A DNA stretch of 64,000 nucleotides, taken from positions 140,522 to 204,521 of the forward strand of contig NW_004955465.1 of the NCBI RefSeq assembly GCF_000276665.1, given 5' to 3'. A model generated the notes under the pieces. The model made no database searches, was not told where the DNA came from, and saw nothing but the letters and a program-made list of their open reading frames with translations. Positions 46,707 through 58,312 of the stretch are shown here, in pieces. How positions within the stretch are numbered: position 1 is the first letter of the stretch; each line of letters begins with the position of its first letter. Source of the stretch: Chinchilla lanigera. Its lineage: Eukaryota; Chordata; Mammalia; Rodentia; Chinchillidae. Made by a program: the position numbers and the translations under genes.

Positions 46707-47399
46707 TTTGAAAGACTTTATTGCGATCTCTCCTGGACTTTAAGATTTTTGTTGAGAAGTTTCCTGTAATCCCAATGGGTTTATCTTTATAAGTATTTGT
46801 TGCTATGAATTTTTAAAATTCTGTTCTTGTGTGGTATACGTGGGACTTTTTACATGATGTGTCATGAAAATGTTCTTCTCTGGTCATGGCTATTTGTGAT
46901 TCTCTATGCCTTGCTTACCTTTAAATTTGATTCTTTTCCTATTCTTGGAAAGTTTGCTGCTGTGATTTCTGTGAATATTTTTTATCCCATATGTGCTTTC
47001 ATTTGAATTTTTTGTAACTCCATTCAGTCTTAGGTTAGTCTTCTTTGCATCTTCTAGTAGCTGTTTCATCAATTTTCCTTGTTCTTTTGCTGTTTTTAAT
47101 ATATCAGAGTGTATATTTTCAGGTATCAGAATTGTCTTCAAGATGTGATATTCTCTCCTCACATTGGTCACTACTGCTGCTCATGCTTTAATGGAATTCT
47201 TCATCTTGGAATTTCTGTTTGGCACCTTTTCACCCACTCTAATTCTTTGGTAACTTTGTCATTCATGTTTTTAATTGTTTTGGTTAGCTCTTCTAATTTT
47301 TTGTTTGAATCTTCTTTAAACTCATCGATTGGTTTGTTTATTAAGTCCACTACTTGTTTGGTTACATCAGTTTTGAGTTTGTTGTATTTGTTTTCTTTT

Positions 47400-47457
47400 C
47401 TTTTTTTTTTTTTTCCTTTCATTTTCCTTTTTTTTTTTTTTTTTTTTTTTTTTTTGG
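47400..47457. repeat. T-rich tract (A-rich in L1 sense)
   Basis: Two T runs separated by cctttcattttcc, within L1 ORF1. Confidence 0.95.
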
Positions 47458-47700
47458 TCATTTCCAGTACTTCAGCCATCTGGCTTCTTCCCTTTTAATA
47501 CTCACTCCTTGGATCTACTTTTGAGTAGTTGGGAGATTTTGGAGGCATTCTGTTGTCTTGTTTTCTCATGCTTCTGTGTGTGTTTGTGCACATACATGTG
47601 TGAACATGCATATTGAGTGCTGAGGATCAGTTTGAATGGAAAGACTCTGTGGCTACCAAATAGTATGGAGAATGTTTTAGCTGGCATCTGCTTTCCAGTG

Positions 47701-49034
47701 ACGTGATTTTAGATGTCTTTTCTTCTTGGCACTTTTATTACCTCCTTGATCTGCTCAGTTAAAGTGGATTGGACTCAGTGTATTGCAATGGGAAAATTCT
47801 TACAGGTTATAATAACATCAACAGATCCAACTGTATATTAATTATGAACCTTAAAATTTATTTTAACAATTTCACCCTTATATAAATGTCCCATACAGAC
47901 TGAACTGTGCTGTTATCAACAGTTAGTTTGGGATGTGGAAGGGGAGGGGAGGAAAAAGAAAGAGGAAATGGGGGGGCTAAGTCAGTAAGAAGAGAGGTAG
48001 AGCGGAGAAATATCAATAGTTGAAAAGCAGACAGAAAGTCAGACTATGTAACTTCAGTTAATTTAGGGAGGCTAGGATGCGGCGTAATTTGCCCAGTATC
48101 AGATTCTCTGTCACCAGGGAATTCTCTTTCTCCAGGGACTGCTCACTCCTGCTTCTTTCAGTGCAGGGCAAATTGCACAGTTTCCTCCATATTTTCCCTC
48201 CACAAACCTTTTAGTGCAGTGCTAGAAGACCTCTGACCTAGATGTCATTCTCTGTGCCCCCACTCGTGGTTCTGCTTCAGTCACTGTCACAAAAGCTTCA
48301 TTCTCTAACCTTCAAACTTGGCACAATCCCAGGGCTCCTTACCCTCTGCAGCTCCTAGTAAGGGGGTGTTGGTGGCTTCCCAATGTGCACCCGCTAGCAA
48401 ACATGGGCAGTGCATTGAATGTCCTGTAAGTATAGCACTCCCATTGTATGTATGAGGAATGGGTGACTAATTATTTCTGGGTTAATCTAGTCTTCTCTCT
48501 TCCCAAAGTCTTGGCTCTGCCAGGCACTGTTTTCTCATGGAGCCCTTGGGCCTCAATCCTATCTTCACTTAGATTCAAGTGATTAATTAGCATGCACTAA
48601 TTCTCAAGTGCACACCAGTATTGTCTTATAGATTACTCTTTGGCTTTCAGTTTTGCTTGTGCGTATCTCACTCGCAGTGTGAGATTCCTTTCCTGGTTGG
48701 GAGGTTAGGGTGATTGTGTTCCATCATCTAGGCTGCTGCTGGTGTGCCATCTCTCTCCCTCAGACAGCCCAATCCTCTTTAAGATGGTGTGTTGCAGGGA
48801 GGGTACCATGATCCGGGATTGGCCCAACTTCCCCTTACAAACCCTATTGACTGTAGATTTTAGTCCAATGAATTTCTCATTCCATTTATTTTCTAGTATC
48901 AGGCTTTCTTTTTAGGCTTCCCCCCTCAGAGTATCTGCTTTTCTCCAGTGCATGGTTCAGAGATTCCTTCCCTTATCATCATCCCCTAATTGGCCATCAT
49001 GGTTCTGCCTCTCAAGCTCCTTTCTTCTACTTTC
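47701..49034. other. Unassigned DNA, possibly L1 5' UTR (antisense)
   Basis: Lies directly upstream of the L1 ORF1 remnant in L1 sense. Composition (moderately GC-rich 48090-48830) would fit an L1 5' UTR, but I cannot match a family. Confidence 0.3.
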
Positions 49035-49039
49035 ACCTC

Positions 49040-49399
49040 TGTTATGGTTTGTATTTGAATGTCTCATCAGAGCCTTATGCACTTTTAGGCAGGAATTTGA
49101 AAAGGTGACCAGGTTGTGAGGGCACTGTACCTGTTGGTGGATTAATCCACTGATGAGTTTATGGGTCTGTGTGCTGTTAGGAGGTGGAGCCTGGTCAGAA
49201 GAGGCACTAACTAGGGGTATGACCTGGAAGGGTCTATCTTCCTGCCTGGATCCTCCCTATTCTCTGCTTTCTGACTTCCACGAGATAACTAGCTTTCCAC
49301 CATGCCTTCCTTCCTTTGAGCTGGACAAAATAAACCTCTCCTTTTAAAAATTATAGATGTTAGATATTGGGTCTCAGTGATGAGAAAATGTTTAAGACA
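49040..49399 (+). mobile_element. MaLR element: 5' LTR
   Basis: Starts 'tgttatggtttgtatttgaa' and ends gtttaagaca. Contains 'ggtggattaatccactgatg', 'ggtatgacctggaagggtct' and 'gacaaaataaacctctcctt' (poly(A) signal). Preceded by acctc (49035-49039), which matches acctt after the 3' LTR at 4 of 5 positions. Confidence 0.9.
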
Positions 49400-50810
49400 G
49401 ATTTTTGTACCAGAGCAGTGGAGTCATTGCTGTGACTATTGCTTGATCATGTGGTTTAGAAACTTTGCACCTGGTTTGTGGAAGCAGCTTGGAAAGCTTT
49501 GGAGATGTTGCCTGGAGAACCAGCCTTCAAATGCTGTAATCTAAGCTTGATGGGAATTCTAGTCAGAGCTGAGAAGACCAGAGTGCTGATAAAAAAAGAA
49601 AGGCAGACAGTAAAGGCCTGGCTTGGGAGTTTTCAATTTAGAACAATGATTTCATTGGCATTGGAACTCCAGGCCATGAGTGTTATCCTCTGGCAGAAAA
49701 TTTGTGTACACTCTGCTCAGTCCTGAGACTTTGTGGAGTTTAAGGGCAGTAGATTAATCTGGCACATGAAATTTCAAAGCAGCCCCATGTTAAAGCTGTG
49801 GCATGGATGCTGTTGGGGGCCTTTAGCCATCTCTACACTGAGAATCAAGAGCAAAGTATCATAGCTGAGTGACTTTAAAAGTTTTGAGTGTCACCAGAAA
49901 GGAAACTGCTATCAAATCAGAGCCTGTAATGTTTAACTAAGAGGAGCTTGGTTACTAAAATGATTAGCAATAAAAAGAAGCCAAATAACTTAAAACAAGA
50001 TAATATGAAAGTTGCTTCAAGAGCATTCCTGGAATCAGCAAGTCACTGTTCTTGGATTACTGGGACTTAGTTCACAGGACTCAGTCATCCAGGTACTCAG
50101 AGGACTCTGTAGCCATAATGCAAAAGGGCCTGGCTACTGCTGGAGCCAGTGGCAGACTGGCATCATCAACATAGTGCTGGTTTTATGGACATAGAGAAGG
50201 CAAGAGTTGTGGGGTCAGGAAGGCTTCCATCAGAATTTAGAAGAAAGCTTTGGAGGCCAGGCAGTGTGCCCCTGAGAAGGCAGTAAGTAAAGCCATGAGG
50301 TTGAAGCTAATAATATAGTGGAGTCCCCAGAAATTGGGTGAAGCTAGGCACATGGAACATGTGAGTAAAGCTGCAAGGAGTGAGAAAAGCCAGCCCAAGA
50401 GAGAAGGTCTGAGGACTACAACCATAGGCAATGCCATAGGACCAGGGGTGCCTAAGCCATTTGGAATTCACATCTTGCCACAGCTTGCCCTAGGTGCTGG
50501 ACATGGAGCTCCAGGATTTAATATTTTTCCCATTGGGCTTTGGTCTTGTTTTGATCTGATTTCTTTCTATTTCCTGTGTCTTCCTTCTGGAATGAGAATG
50601 TTTACCCTGTGCCACTGTATGTTGGTAGTGTTTAACTTTCTTTTTTAGTTTTACAATCCTTACAGCTAAGAGTTTGCCTTGAGTCTCAGGGAAGACTTTG
50701 GACTTGGACTTTTTAGCAATGTTGGAACTGTTAAGACTTGGTTTAGAGGTGGACTAACTGCATTTTGCATAAGGAGATGTGCATGAATCTTATGGGGGCC
50801 ACGGGTGGAA
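49400..50810 (+). mobile_element. MaLR element: internal region (non-coding)
   Basis: About 1.4 kb between two LTRs. A tRNA-Leu-type primer binding site is recognisable just after the 5' LTR (ttgtaccagagcagtgg, 49405-49421), and the body ('gtggaagcagcttggaaagc', 'aaatgctgtaatctaagctt', 'agtaaaggcctggcttggga') follows the remembered MaLR internal sequence. A polypurine-like stretch 'gggggccacgggtggaa' lies immediately before the 3' LTR. No gag, pol or env coding capacity, as is normal for MaLR, which relied on ERVL proteins. Confidence 0.85.
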
Positions 50811-51192
50811 AGTTATGGTTTGTATCTGGATGTAGGCCCAAAGCCTCATGCTATCACAGGCAGGGCTTTGGAGAGGTGATTAGATAATGGGGGTGCTGTA
50901 CTCATGGGTGGATTAGTCCATTATGAGTTTAGAGCTAAGTCTGCTGTTAAGAGGTGGGCCCTGATTACAGGAGGTGGGTCATTGGGGGCGTGGCCTGGAA
51001 GGGTTTATCTCCCTTCCTGGTTTTCCCCTTTGCTCTCTTCTTGCCTGCTGCCCTGAGGTGAGCAACTTTCTTCTGCTCCAGCCTTTCTATCTTGACTTTG
51101 TGCCTTGGAGCCCACCAGAACAAACCTCTCCTCCTTTAGGCTGTGAATGTTGGGCATTGTGTCTCAGTGACCAAAAAAAAATGACTCAGACA
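50811..51192 (+). mobile_element. MaLR element: 3' LTR
   Basis: Starts 'agttatggtttgtatctgga' (initial TG mutated) and ends atgactcagaca. Shares the block order of the 5' LTR ('ggtggattagtccattatga', 'gggcgtggcctggaagggtt', 'agaacaaacctctcctcctt') but with many differences, so the insertion is old. Followed by acctt. Confidence 0.9.
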
Positions 51193-51257
51193 ACCTTTCT
51201 TCATATTGCTTTTCATTTTCCTCATCACCCTCCTCCTAAACCCTCTGGCTCAATCAC

Positions 51258-51784
51258 TGTTTTAGTGTTGCTTTTTTTTTTTTTTTTCTGTTGCTGCTAT
51301 AACAAAGTAACCAAGTCTGGGTACTTTAAAAGAAAATGGTTTTGGGGGCTGGGGATTTAGCTCAGCGGCAAAGTGCCTGCCCGGCAAGCACAAGGTTGTG
51401 AGTTTGGTTCCTGGTACCGGAGAAAAACCAAAAAAAGAAAAAGTTAAAAGAAAATGGTTTTATTTGGCTCACAGTTCTGGTGGGTAAGAGGTCCAAACAG
51501 CATGGCACTGGAAAACTATTGAGGGCCCCCTGTCTGTAACACATCATGGTAGAGAACTAGAAAAGGAAGTGGTCTTCTGCAGAAGGGGCCAAGTGCGAGG
51601 AGTTGCCTTGCTTTACAACAGCCTGCTCTCAAGAGAACTATCACACCTAGAGAGACTGGCATTAACCCTTCTCTGGGCAGTGCTCTCATGAGCTAATTAC
51701 TTCTCACTATGCCCTGCCTATTAGATCCAACCTTTCTCAATGCTGCCAAGCCTCGGGGATATGCTCCAACCACTCCAAATGACA
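51258..51784 (-). mobile_element. MaLR/THE1-type LTR (antisense), split by an ID
   Basis: Antisense blocks: 'tgctgctataacaaagtaac', 'gtctgggtactttaaaagaa', [ID], 'tttatttggctcacagttct', 'gcctgctctcaagagaacta' and 'cttctcactatgccctgcct'. A T15-type run lies within the 3' edge. The ID at 51344-51443 interrupts it, so the LTR is older. Confidence 0.83.
51344..51443 (+). mobile_element. ID SINE with 18-bp target duplication
   Basis: 'gggggctggggatttagctc' A-box region, 'gtgagtttggttcctggtac' B-box region, then an A-rich tail. Perfect 18-bp direct repeats ttaaaagaaaatggtttt at 51326-51343 and 51444-51461. Sits inside a MaLR LTR. Confidence 0.96.
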
Positions 51785-52019
51785 GCAGTTGCATTGTCTT
51801 TTCACTGCCCTCCAGTCTTCCCTTCCTTTTCTACTTCTATTCAATTCATGATGTTTGTCCACCACTTTCCTGGACAAACTAGCTGAGTGACTACTACTAA
51901 CTCTTCCAGGTCCAGCCTTGCTGCTTCCTCCTCCTTGGATTCACCCTCTGTGCTGTTTCCTGCTCTCGGCTCCCTGCACCAAGCTCTCCATTTTATACTC
52001 TTAGAATTTGTTCTTGCCT
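51785..52019. other. Unassigned DNA
   Basis: CT-rich, possibly the upstream part of the L2-like piece at 52020. Confidence 0.35.
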
Positions 52020-52140
52020 TGGTGATCACACTCTGTTTATCTTTTCTACTACATTGCAAGCTCGAGAGCAGGGGCATTATTCATTTTGGAAAATATCCAA
52101 TACCCAACTCACAGAAGTTGCTCCATAAATGATGGCTTAT
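52020..52140 (+). mobile_element. L2/MIR-type 3' end
   Basis: 'attgcaagctcgagagcagg', then ggcattattcattttg and 'agaagttgctccataaatga', is the usual L2/MIR 3' tail order (…taagctccttgagggcaggga…ctcaataaatgtt). Confidence 0.7.
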
Positions 52141-52499
52141 CCACAAGTGAACAAATCAGTGTTTGCTCTCTGCCAGCATGCCTCTTCATCATATTACTGT
52201 GCAAGGGCTGATAGAACCTCTGATTCTTGCTTATAAGGTCTTAAGGTGGAAGAATTTCACTCTCAACAACAGCTAAGCCTTTTAAGGAGACAGTGAAAGA
52301 CATTTATTAGTGTAAAAAGATTCAGTTGCATCAAAGCTACTGTGTAACAGGTATTTTCTTGGCTCTCAACAAGCATGCTAACTATGAAAATAGAGGTTTA
52401 TTTTACAAAGCAGACATCTCATAGGATTGTCACTTGCTTTGTAAAACAAACCACCTTTGTTTCTGCTCTTCCTACCTAGCAACACTAAGACAAAGGAAA
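52141..52499. other. Unassigned DNA
   Basis: Nothing recognised. Confidence 0.4.
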
Positions 52500-52882
52500 C
52501 AGCTATTACCAAGTCCAATATATCCTTTCTCCTAAAATCTCTTTAATTTGACTACTATTCTCTATTTCTCCTACCAGTGCTCTGGCTTAGACCACATTCA
52601 TCTCTCTTTTAGATAATTGTAACCTCTCTGACAAACATCAGACTTCAGCTTCAATAGCACTTTTTAAAAAAACCTTTTCTGCCCTCCAAGCCTGGAGTAG
52701 GTGACTTGGCCTCATGTATCTATACATTATACTGCAACTGTCTTTCTGGCTTGTCTGTATCCCTTGTAAGACCCAGTTTATTGGTTGCTAGAATGCAACT
52801 TCCTTAGCATTCCAAGCTTATTCATATCTTTATTTCCATTGCCTGCACATAAGTACTAAATAAATATTTATTGCATGAAGCA
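52500..52882 (+). mobile_element. L2 LINE 3' end
   Basis: 'gctagaatgcaacttcctta', 'tatctttatttccattgcct' and 'gtactaaataaatatttatt' are the L2 3' terminus in sense, with a decayed upstream part. Confidence 0.7.
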
Positions 52883-54483
52883 ATTACAAAGGTATGTATC
52901 AAAATATTTTGAGCACACATCTCTTTTTTTACATCAGTGCTGCCAACGGGAGCAAGACACATTTATATTTTGATGTGAAATACCAAGCTACTTAGCAAAT
53001 TGAATTTAATTGGATTAGAAAGTAGGTCTTTCATTTCCACCTTTGTCTTTGGCTTTTCAGTGGAGATGAAAATTTGTGTAAGCTAACGTGTATTGAGAAT
53101 TCTGTCTCAAACATGAGGCTGGGCTTTTGCACATCTGTTCCCTGTTTTTCCATAGTTTTTCATCAGTTAATTGGAAGTAGTAATTAGATGTGTTAGCAAA
53201 TACTGCTGTAAACAGTGGGTTTCCATCTTGGAGGAATATACGTGCTTCCCTCAGTACCTGAGTTATTACCAAAAAGTTATTTGTTCCCTGGGAAGAGTAA
53301 GCCAGGTATTACAAATGGTTTTGATGTCCTTTAGTAAAAACATGTCTATCCACCCGTTTACTCACAGCTTCAAAGTTCTCAGAAGAAATCTTCAAGTTTT
53401 ACAGTTTTTAAAAAATGACATCATACGTTACTTTAAAAAATACGTTTACAAGTCAATTCCAACAGCTTCTCTCTTTCTACTCATGCAGATGAATTCTAAC
53501 AATATGATTTTACTTTCAAACTGAACAGGAGGAATTTTTATAAAATGTTGAGGGACATGCAGCAGCTTTGAGAAATAAACAGTCCATTTATAAGAAAAGG
53601 CTCCATGAAGAGTAAGATTTCAGATAAAACAGGAGTTTAAAAAATGACATTTTCATGCGGGAAGCAAGAGTCAAGCACTAACTCTCTTCCCTCATCTAAC
53701 CACAGGTAAAATGTGGATTCTTATGACCACCAGAAAGAAGGGACAGTCTGAGATCTGTGCCATCAAGGTGTTCTGCCTCTGCTTGCCTGGCAGCAGTATC
53801 CAGGGTAGGATTCCTAGAAGAGAAATTCCCCAGGAAATGCAGACATTAAATCTGGATGTCAGGGATAGCTTAGGGAAGATACTGAGAAACTGCAGATGGA
53901 AGAAGAAAATACCTCCCTCTGCTTTCTTCATCAAAGCATGTAAAACACACTGGAACAAGATGCTGTTCTGTTCTTGTAATGTGAGCGAGAAGCATCTGTC
54001 ACAGAAGACATGAATTGAGTGAAATGTTAAAAGATTGCTTGTGGTGTGGAGAAAAGAGAAAAGGCAGCTGGATGGTAAAGGAGGGATGGATGAGCCTGCA
54101 TGATGTGATGAGGGGGATCTGGGAGGGAGACTACCAAGTGTGTGAAAGCGGCTGGGGAAGACCCAAATAGAAGTTAGGTTGGCATCTCTGGATCCTTTGA
54201 TCTCCAGGAGACCTTGAGAGCAACATGCTATTCCCAGTGGTGAATGACTAGCTTCCTAGTACTAGCTCAGGTAGATGCAAGAGGAGCACAAAGCAACACA
54301 AATGGAAGCTGTGTCACGTGCACCTCCAGTTTTTAATCAACCTGTTTGGCAGAGGTCAGCACATACCGAATGTGGGGCCATCTGATTCTGGGGGAGGGCT
54401 GTACTCACTGGGGAGGGCTGTACCCACTGTACTCTAATTGGGCATTAGAGAGGAAAAGGAAATTCAAGGGTAGCTATCTTATA
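52883..54483. other. Unassigned low-repeat DNA
   Basis: No mobile element recognised. A cuaaccacag|gtaaaa junction at 53705 resembles a splice acceptor but has no convincing partner donor. Frames at 53171-53524 and 53711-54013 have no known domain. Confidence 0.4.
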
Positions 54484-54985
54484 GGTTGAGCTGTGTTTCC
54501 CCACAATTCATACTGAAGTCTAAATCTCCAGTAGCTCAGAATGTGGCCTTATTAGAAGAGTGGGTATTTATAGGGAGTTTTTTTCTTTTTTTTTTTTTTT
54601 TTTTCTGGTACCAGGAATTGAACTCACGACCTTGCACTTGCCAGGCAGGTGCTGTGCCACTGAGCTAAATCCCCAGCCCCGACAGGGTCTTTACAGAAGC
54701 CCTTGAGTTAGAGTGAGGTAGGTCATGAGAGTAGACTCTAATCCAACTGATGTCCTGATATAAAGGGAAATTTAGACACCGACACAAACACACAGGGACA
54801 GCACCAGGTAAGCATGAAGGTGGTATCTACAAGCTGAGGACAGAGACCTAGGACAGATCCTTCCCTCACAATGCTCAGAAGGAGACAACTGTGCAGGTAT
54901 CTAGATCCTGGACTTCCAGCTTCTAGAACTATGAAACAAGAATGCTGCAATGTAAGCTACCCAGTCTGTAGCATTTTGTTACAGT
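54484..54985 (+). mobile_element. Old MLT1-like LTR, split by an ID
   Basis: 'ggttgagctgtgtttcccca', 'agctcagaatgtggccttat', [ID], 'agggtctttacagaagccct', 'tctaatccaactgatgtcct' and 'cttccagcttctagaactat' follow a common MLT-type LTR order. Confidence 0.75.
54578..54680 (-). mobile_element. ID SINE (antisense) inside LTR
   Basis: Long T tract, 'ctggtaccaggaattgaact', 'gccaggcaggtgctgtgcca', 'ctgagctaaatccccagccc' is a reverse-oriented full ID. Flanks read across as one LTR; the target duplication is degraded (tagggagttt versus cagggtcttt). Confidence 0.92.
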
Positions 54986-56164
54986 AGCTCTAGCACATGA
55001 ATGTTATTGGCTGGTGCTGGTAGCGTCTCCTTTCCTTCAGGGGTCCAGGGAGAAAAACAAGATTCTGCCAACTCTGCAAAGCAAGGGTGGGTTTCTTCTG
55101 GCTCTATGCCTGGAAGCTCCAATGGTGTTTACATAAATGACACATGGACCTTAGCTGATCCAGTGATTTCTGCCATCCTAACAAGTGGTGTTCAGTGACT
55201 CACAATAATTGTGCATTTGCTTCATGATCAGCTGTAAACTGGCCAGATAAACTGCAGCTGATGCTGTGCTGCCTGCGGAAAAATGCTGAGATGTAGTGAG
55301 TGAGCTGTGCCGGAGTCTTCCTCCAGGTCCTCACAGTTCTGAGGCTGGTCTTCCCAGGCATGTCTAATTGTGAGGGTTGGGAGGGAGCCAAAGCTTGGGA
55401 AAGAAAAGCTGCCCTCCATACACTTTCTTGGGGTGATGGTACCTTCCAGTGGAATTTCCATTCATCTGAAGAAGACAAACTGTTGGGAAGAGGTCAAAAT
55501 ATCCATACTTTCTGTATGTGTAAGTGGTTCTCTGAAAGTGTTCTTCTTCTTTTTTTTCTTTTCCTTCTAGAAAGCATGCAGGAAGTGTGAATGTTAATTA
55601 GAGTGCAGTTATCCTCCTAGTGGATCAGCTTACTGGGTGTGGCCGATAGATGCTGTCCCTAATAACAGCATAATAAACTATATGTTGGTGAAATATGAGA
55701 GAAGGGAAGAGAGATGAGCAGACTTATGAGCTGGAGCATGCACACACGTATGAGCATGCACATGAATAACCAGGCCCTGGCTCATGCTCTCCTTCACTCA
55801 TGAATCCTCTGAAGCCTTCATCTGTCCTGTGACTGCAGCTCTGTGCGTGAGTCTTGTGCACAATGTCTCCTCCAGGTCTCAGGTGCAATATATGTTTCTA
55901 GTCTCTGCTACTCAGTTAAGCTCCACAGTGCTGAAGATCTTGACAGGGCTACTGGAACAGTCAACTAAAGTAATAGAAAAGGGAGAAAGTGACAGATGGA
56001 ATCAAAGGCAGGGACATGTTTAAAGGCAATGAGCTCTGTAGAGGTGGGTAGATTTGGATTCATGTCACATTGATCAAATATCCCTTTCCCATGGATCTCT
56101 CCAATTATTTATACAAAAGATCTTTTGACATCATGGAGGAGTCCCTGCAAACTTAGCTTTTCTA
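54986..56164. other. Unassigned DNA, no feature seen
   Basis: Overlapping frames at 55200-55590 on both strands lack known domains. Confidence 0.4.
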
Positions 56165-56335
56165 CCAAGGCAATACAGCCTGGTGTCTAACAGACTGGTC
56201 TTTGGAGCCAGGCCAATCTGAGTTGTAATCCCAGATCTACTATTTATTAGCTTTGTGGGCTTAGGCAACTTATTTTAAACCTCTTGAGTCTTAGTGTTCT
56301 TAAACTTTGCCTTAACTTTGAAACAGGCATAAAAC
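56165..56335 (+). mobile_element. MIR SINE
   Basis: 'actggtctttggagccaggc', 'aatcccagatctactattta' and 'gtgggcttaggcaacttatt' are the MIR 5' half and core in sense. Confidence 0.85.
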
Positions 56336-56339
56336 CCAT

Positions 56340-56765
56340 TAACAGTAAAGTGGAGAACTAAATTCTGGCACATTTATGTAATGGAAAATTCTGTAGCTAT
56401 GGTGATGAACAGTCCACAATGACACATTGCACAATATGACTACACACAATAATATGGATGATTGTCACACACCTAATATTGAGTGAAAGGAGCCAGATGC
56501 AAAAGGGTCCACGTACATGTGTACATGTACATAAAGTTGAAAGCCAGGTGAAGCTAATTTGTGTTGCTAGAGGTTGAGGCATGGCTAGCCATGAAGGAGA
56601 AAACAGATGAAGATGCATTTGGCTGGATGTGTTCTATGTCTTGTCTTGGGTGGTGGTTAAAAAATGGGTCCAGTTTGTGGAGTTAATCGAATTCCAAACT
56701 TAGCATGTGTGTAATTGTCTGTCTCTACATTATACTTCAATAGAAATTCTTTTTGGAAAAAATGG
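56340..56765 (+). mobile_element. LINE-1 (L1M-type) 3' UTR
   Basis: 'ttatgtaatggaaaattctg', 'aatattgagtgaaaggagcc', 'agatgcaaaagggtccacgt' and 'ctctacattatacttcaata' are the L1M 3' region in sense. Confidence 0.78.
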
Positions 56766-57892
56766 ATTATACAGGCACCTAACTCAGATGTGAGGATTAA
56801 ATGAAATCATGAATGTAAAACATCTAGTGATATCTAGGGTTAGCAAGTGCTAGATATATGTTTGTAACTTATCAATGCTATCATTCTTGCTATTTTGATG
56901 TGATCATGTGTTGGTGACACATTTTATCCTTCCTCCAAAGATCTGTCCCATCTGGGACTCTGTAGTTTTTCAATAGAAAGGTATGTGAAAGAAGCAAACC
57001 CTCTGCATCCATCCTGTCTTATTCAGAGGCATGTATTCTAGTGGGGGTTGGGATAAGGGAAACACTCACCCCTGACAACTCTGATTTGAGATAAGATAGT
57101 TCTCTAAATATTTTTTTAAAACATTGATTTAACATAAAGCAAAACCCACTCTGTGTCCTCCCAAGTGTGCAAAAATAACTTGACAGAAGAGAAGAGGCCA
57201 ATTTCTGCTGTCCTTAAACTCATTTATACTTCCTCTAGCCTCTTCCTTAGATAAAAATAGCAGTTTATCTATTGGCAGACAAGAGCCTTCCAAACTACAT
57301 GCTCCATTTGGAGCTGTTACTCTTCATTGTTGATTTTCTATAATACAGATGTTTTTGGCATAATGTGTTCTCCAGAACGTCCTCTGTCAGCTCAGTAAAG
57401 AAGACAAACAACAGCCTAATCTTGAAAACAGGGCCTCTCCATAAACCAGCTGACATCAGCTCAGTTGAGTTTCACCCCACATAAAGATTTTAATAAACAA
57501 ACCTTACCGGTCAGCATATTGCTCTGGCATATTTAAACTTATCACATGCTTTCTGCTCCTCTTCTTAGCTCTGCAGATTTGCACAAAACAAGCTGTGGGT
57601 TACTAGAATGTGATGAGATAGAATGGGGAATGTTTCTTCTCCGTATGCCAGACCCATGGTGTGAGAGCATTAAACAGATTCAATAGTGGGGCTGTGGCGA
57701 GAACGAAGGTTGGGATCCCAGTGCTCAGAACTATGTTTTCTGCACCTGGGTCAACATAGAGAACCATGAAGAATAAGCAGAGAACCAAGTTTCTCTCCCA
57801 CTGGGTCTGCTCCAAGTGGGTTCCTACTCAGTTCTTTTCTTCTTTACATTTTGTGTTGGAATCTCATCTCTTTCATCCATCTATCAAGTTGG
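56766..57892. other. Unassigned DNA, no feature seen
   Basis: No gene or repeat recognised. The start (56770-56900) could be a weak MIR tail. Confidence 0.4.
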
Positions 57893-58110
57893 TTCTTTGT
57901 CACCTTGAATCAGATCCCTTGGATTCTAATCTTGGCTTGTCCACTTGAGACTTCTATTATTTCAAATAATTTAACTTTTCTGAGCCTGGGGCTGCTTATC
58001 TGCAAAACGAGGTTTATAATAGTCCTACTTCATAGAACTGTTAGGATTAAATGTGATATTGTAGACAAAGGTCTTATAGTCATGTTTGGCCAGATCCTAT
58101 AAAGTGCTCA
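57893..58110 (+). mobile_element. MIR SINE
   Basis: 'cttggattctaatcttggct', 'aacttttctgagcctggggc', 'ttatctgcaaaacgaggttt' and 'catagaactgttaggattaa' are MIR core to tail. Confidence 0.88.
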
Positions 58111-58312
58111 GAAGAAGGCGATTAGTACTCAGTTCCTTTCTGAATTCAGTTCCCTCTGAATTACTCAGTTTTTCCATCTACATGCACAGTTACTCATCCC
58201 ACATCCATAAGAAAAACTCACAATCCAAAGAGATTCAGGAAGATGAATGGAAGTCAGGAAATTTTAAAGTAGAAAGGTAATTTCTAATTTTAGGACAGAG
58301 TATAGGAGCTTG

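Larger units (their letters stand above)
46460..47479 (-). pseudogene. LINE-1 ORF1 (RNA-binding chaperone) remnant
   Basis: Family role: ORF1p is a trimeric coiled-coil nucleic-acid chaperone packaging L1 RNA. Seen here: a 92-codon open piece at 47201-47479 with a poly-lysine start (A-rich run) and coiled-coil heptads (KLEELTKTIKNMNDKVTKEL), then a 93-codon piece at 46890-47171, then a C-terminal stretch at about 46522-46618 reading LSFKIDGEMRTFHDKEHLK, close to the conserved L1 ORF1 C-terminal domain motif. Several frame breaks and stops separate them, and a GGT repeat (46678-46706) has expanded in between. Non-functional. Confidence 0.85.
45640..47700 (-). mobile_element. LINE-1 remnant carrying ORF1 and ORF2 endonuclease region
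   Basis: Reading the minus strand from 47700 down: a 5' leader, the ORF1 coiled-coil segment, the ORF1 C-terminal domain and the start of ORF2 (apurinic-type endonuclease), cut off near 45640 before the reverse transcriptase. Frames are broken throughout. A T56-like plus-strand stretch at 47400-47457 is an expanded A-rich run within ORF1. 47701-48870 may be the 5' UTR of the same copy, which I cannot confirm. Cannot mobilise itself. Confidence 0.88.

Noticed and set aside
47201..47479. Lysine-rich 92-residue open frame as a novel protein
   Set aside because: It is the coiled-coil part of a decayed LINE-1 ORF1, with the lysine run caused by an A-rich tract.
47109..47498. 129-codon hydrophobic plus-strand frame that looks like a membrane protein
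   Set aside because: Antisense shadow of the LINE-1 ORF1; the phenylalanine/leucine runs come from the T tract.
51344..51443. ID bodies read as tRNA genes
   Set aside because: A- and B-box similarity to tRNA-Ala is present, but all copies have A tails and target duplications and cannot form an intact tRNA.
53706..54013. Frame after a splice-acceptor-like ccacag as an exon
   Set aside because: The downstream donor is weak and the 100-residue frame has no known domain.
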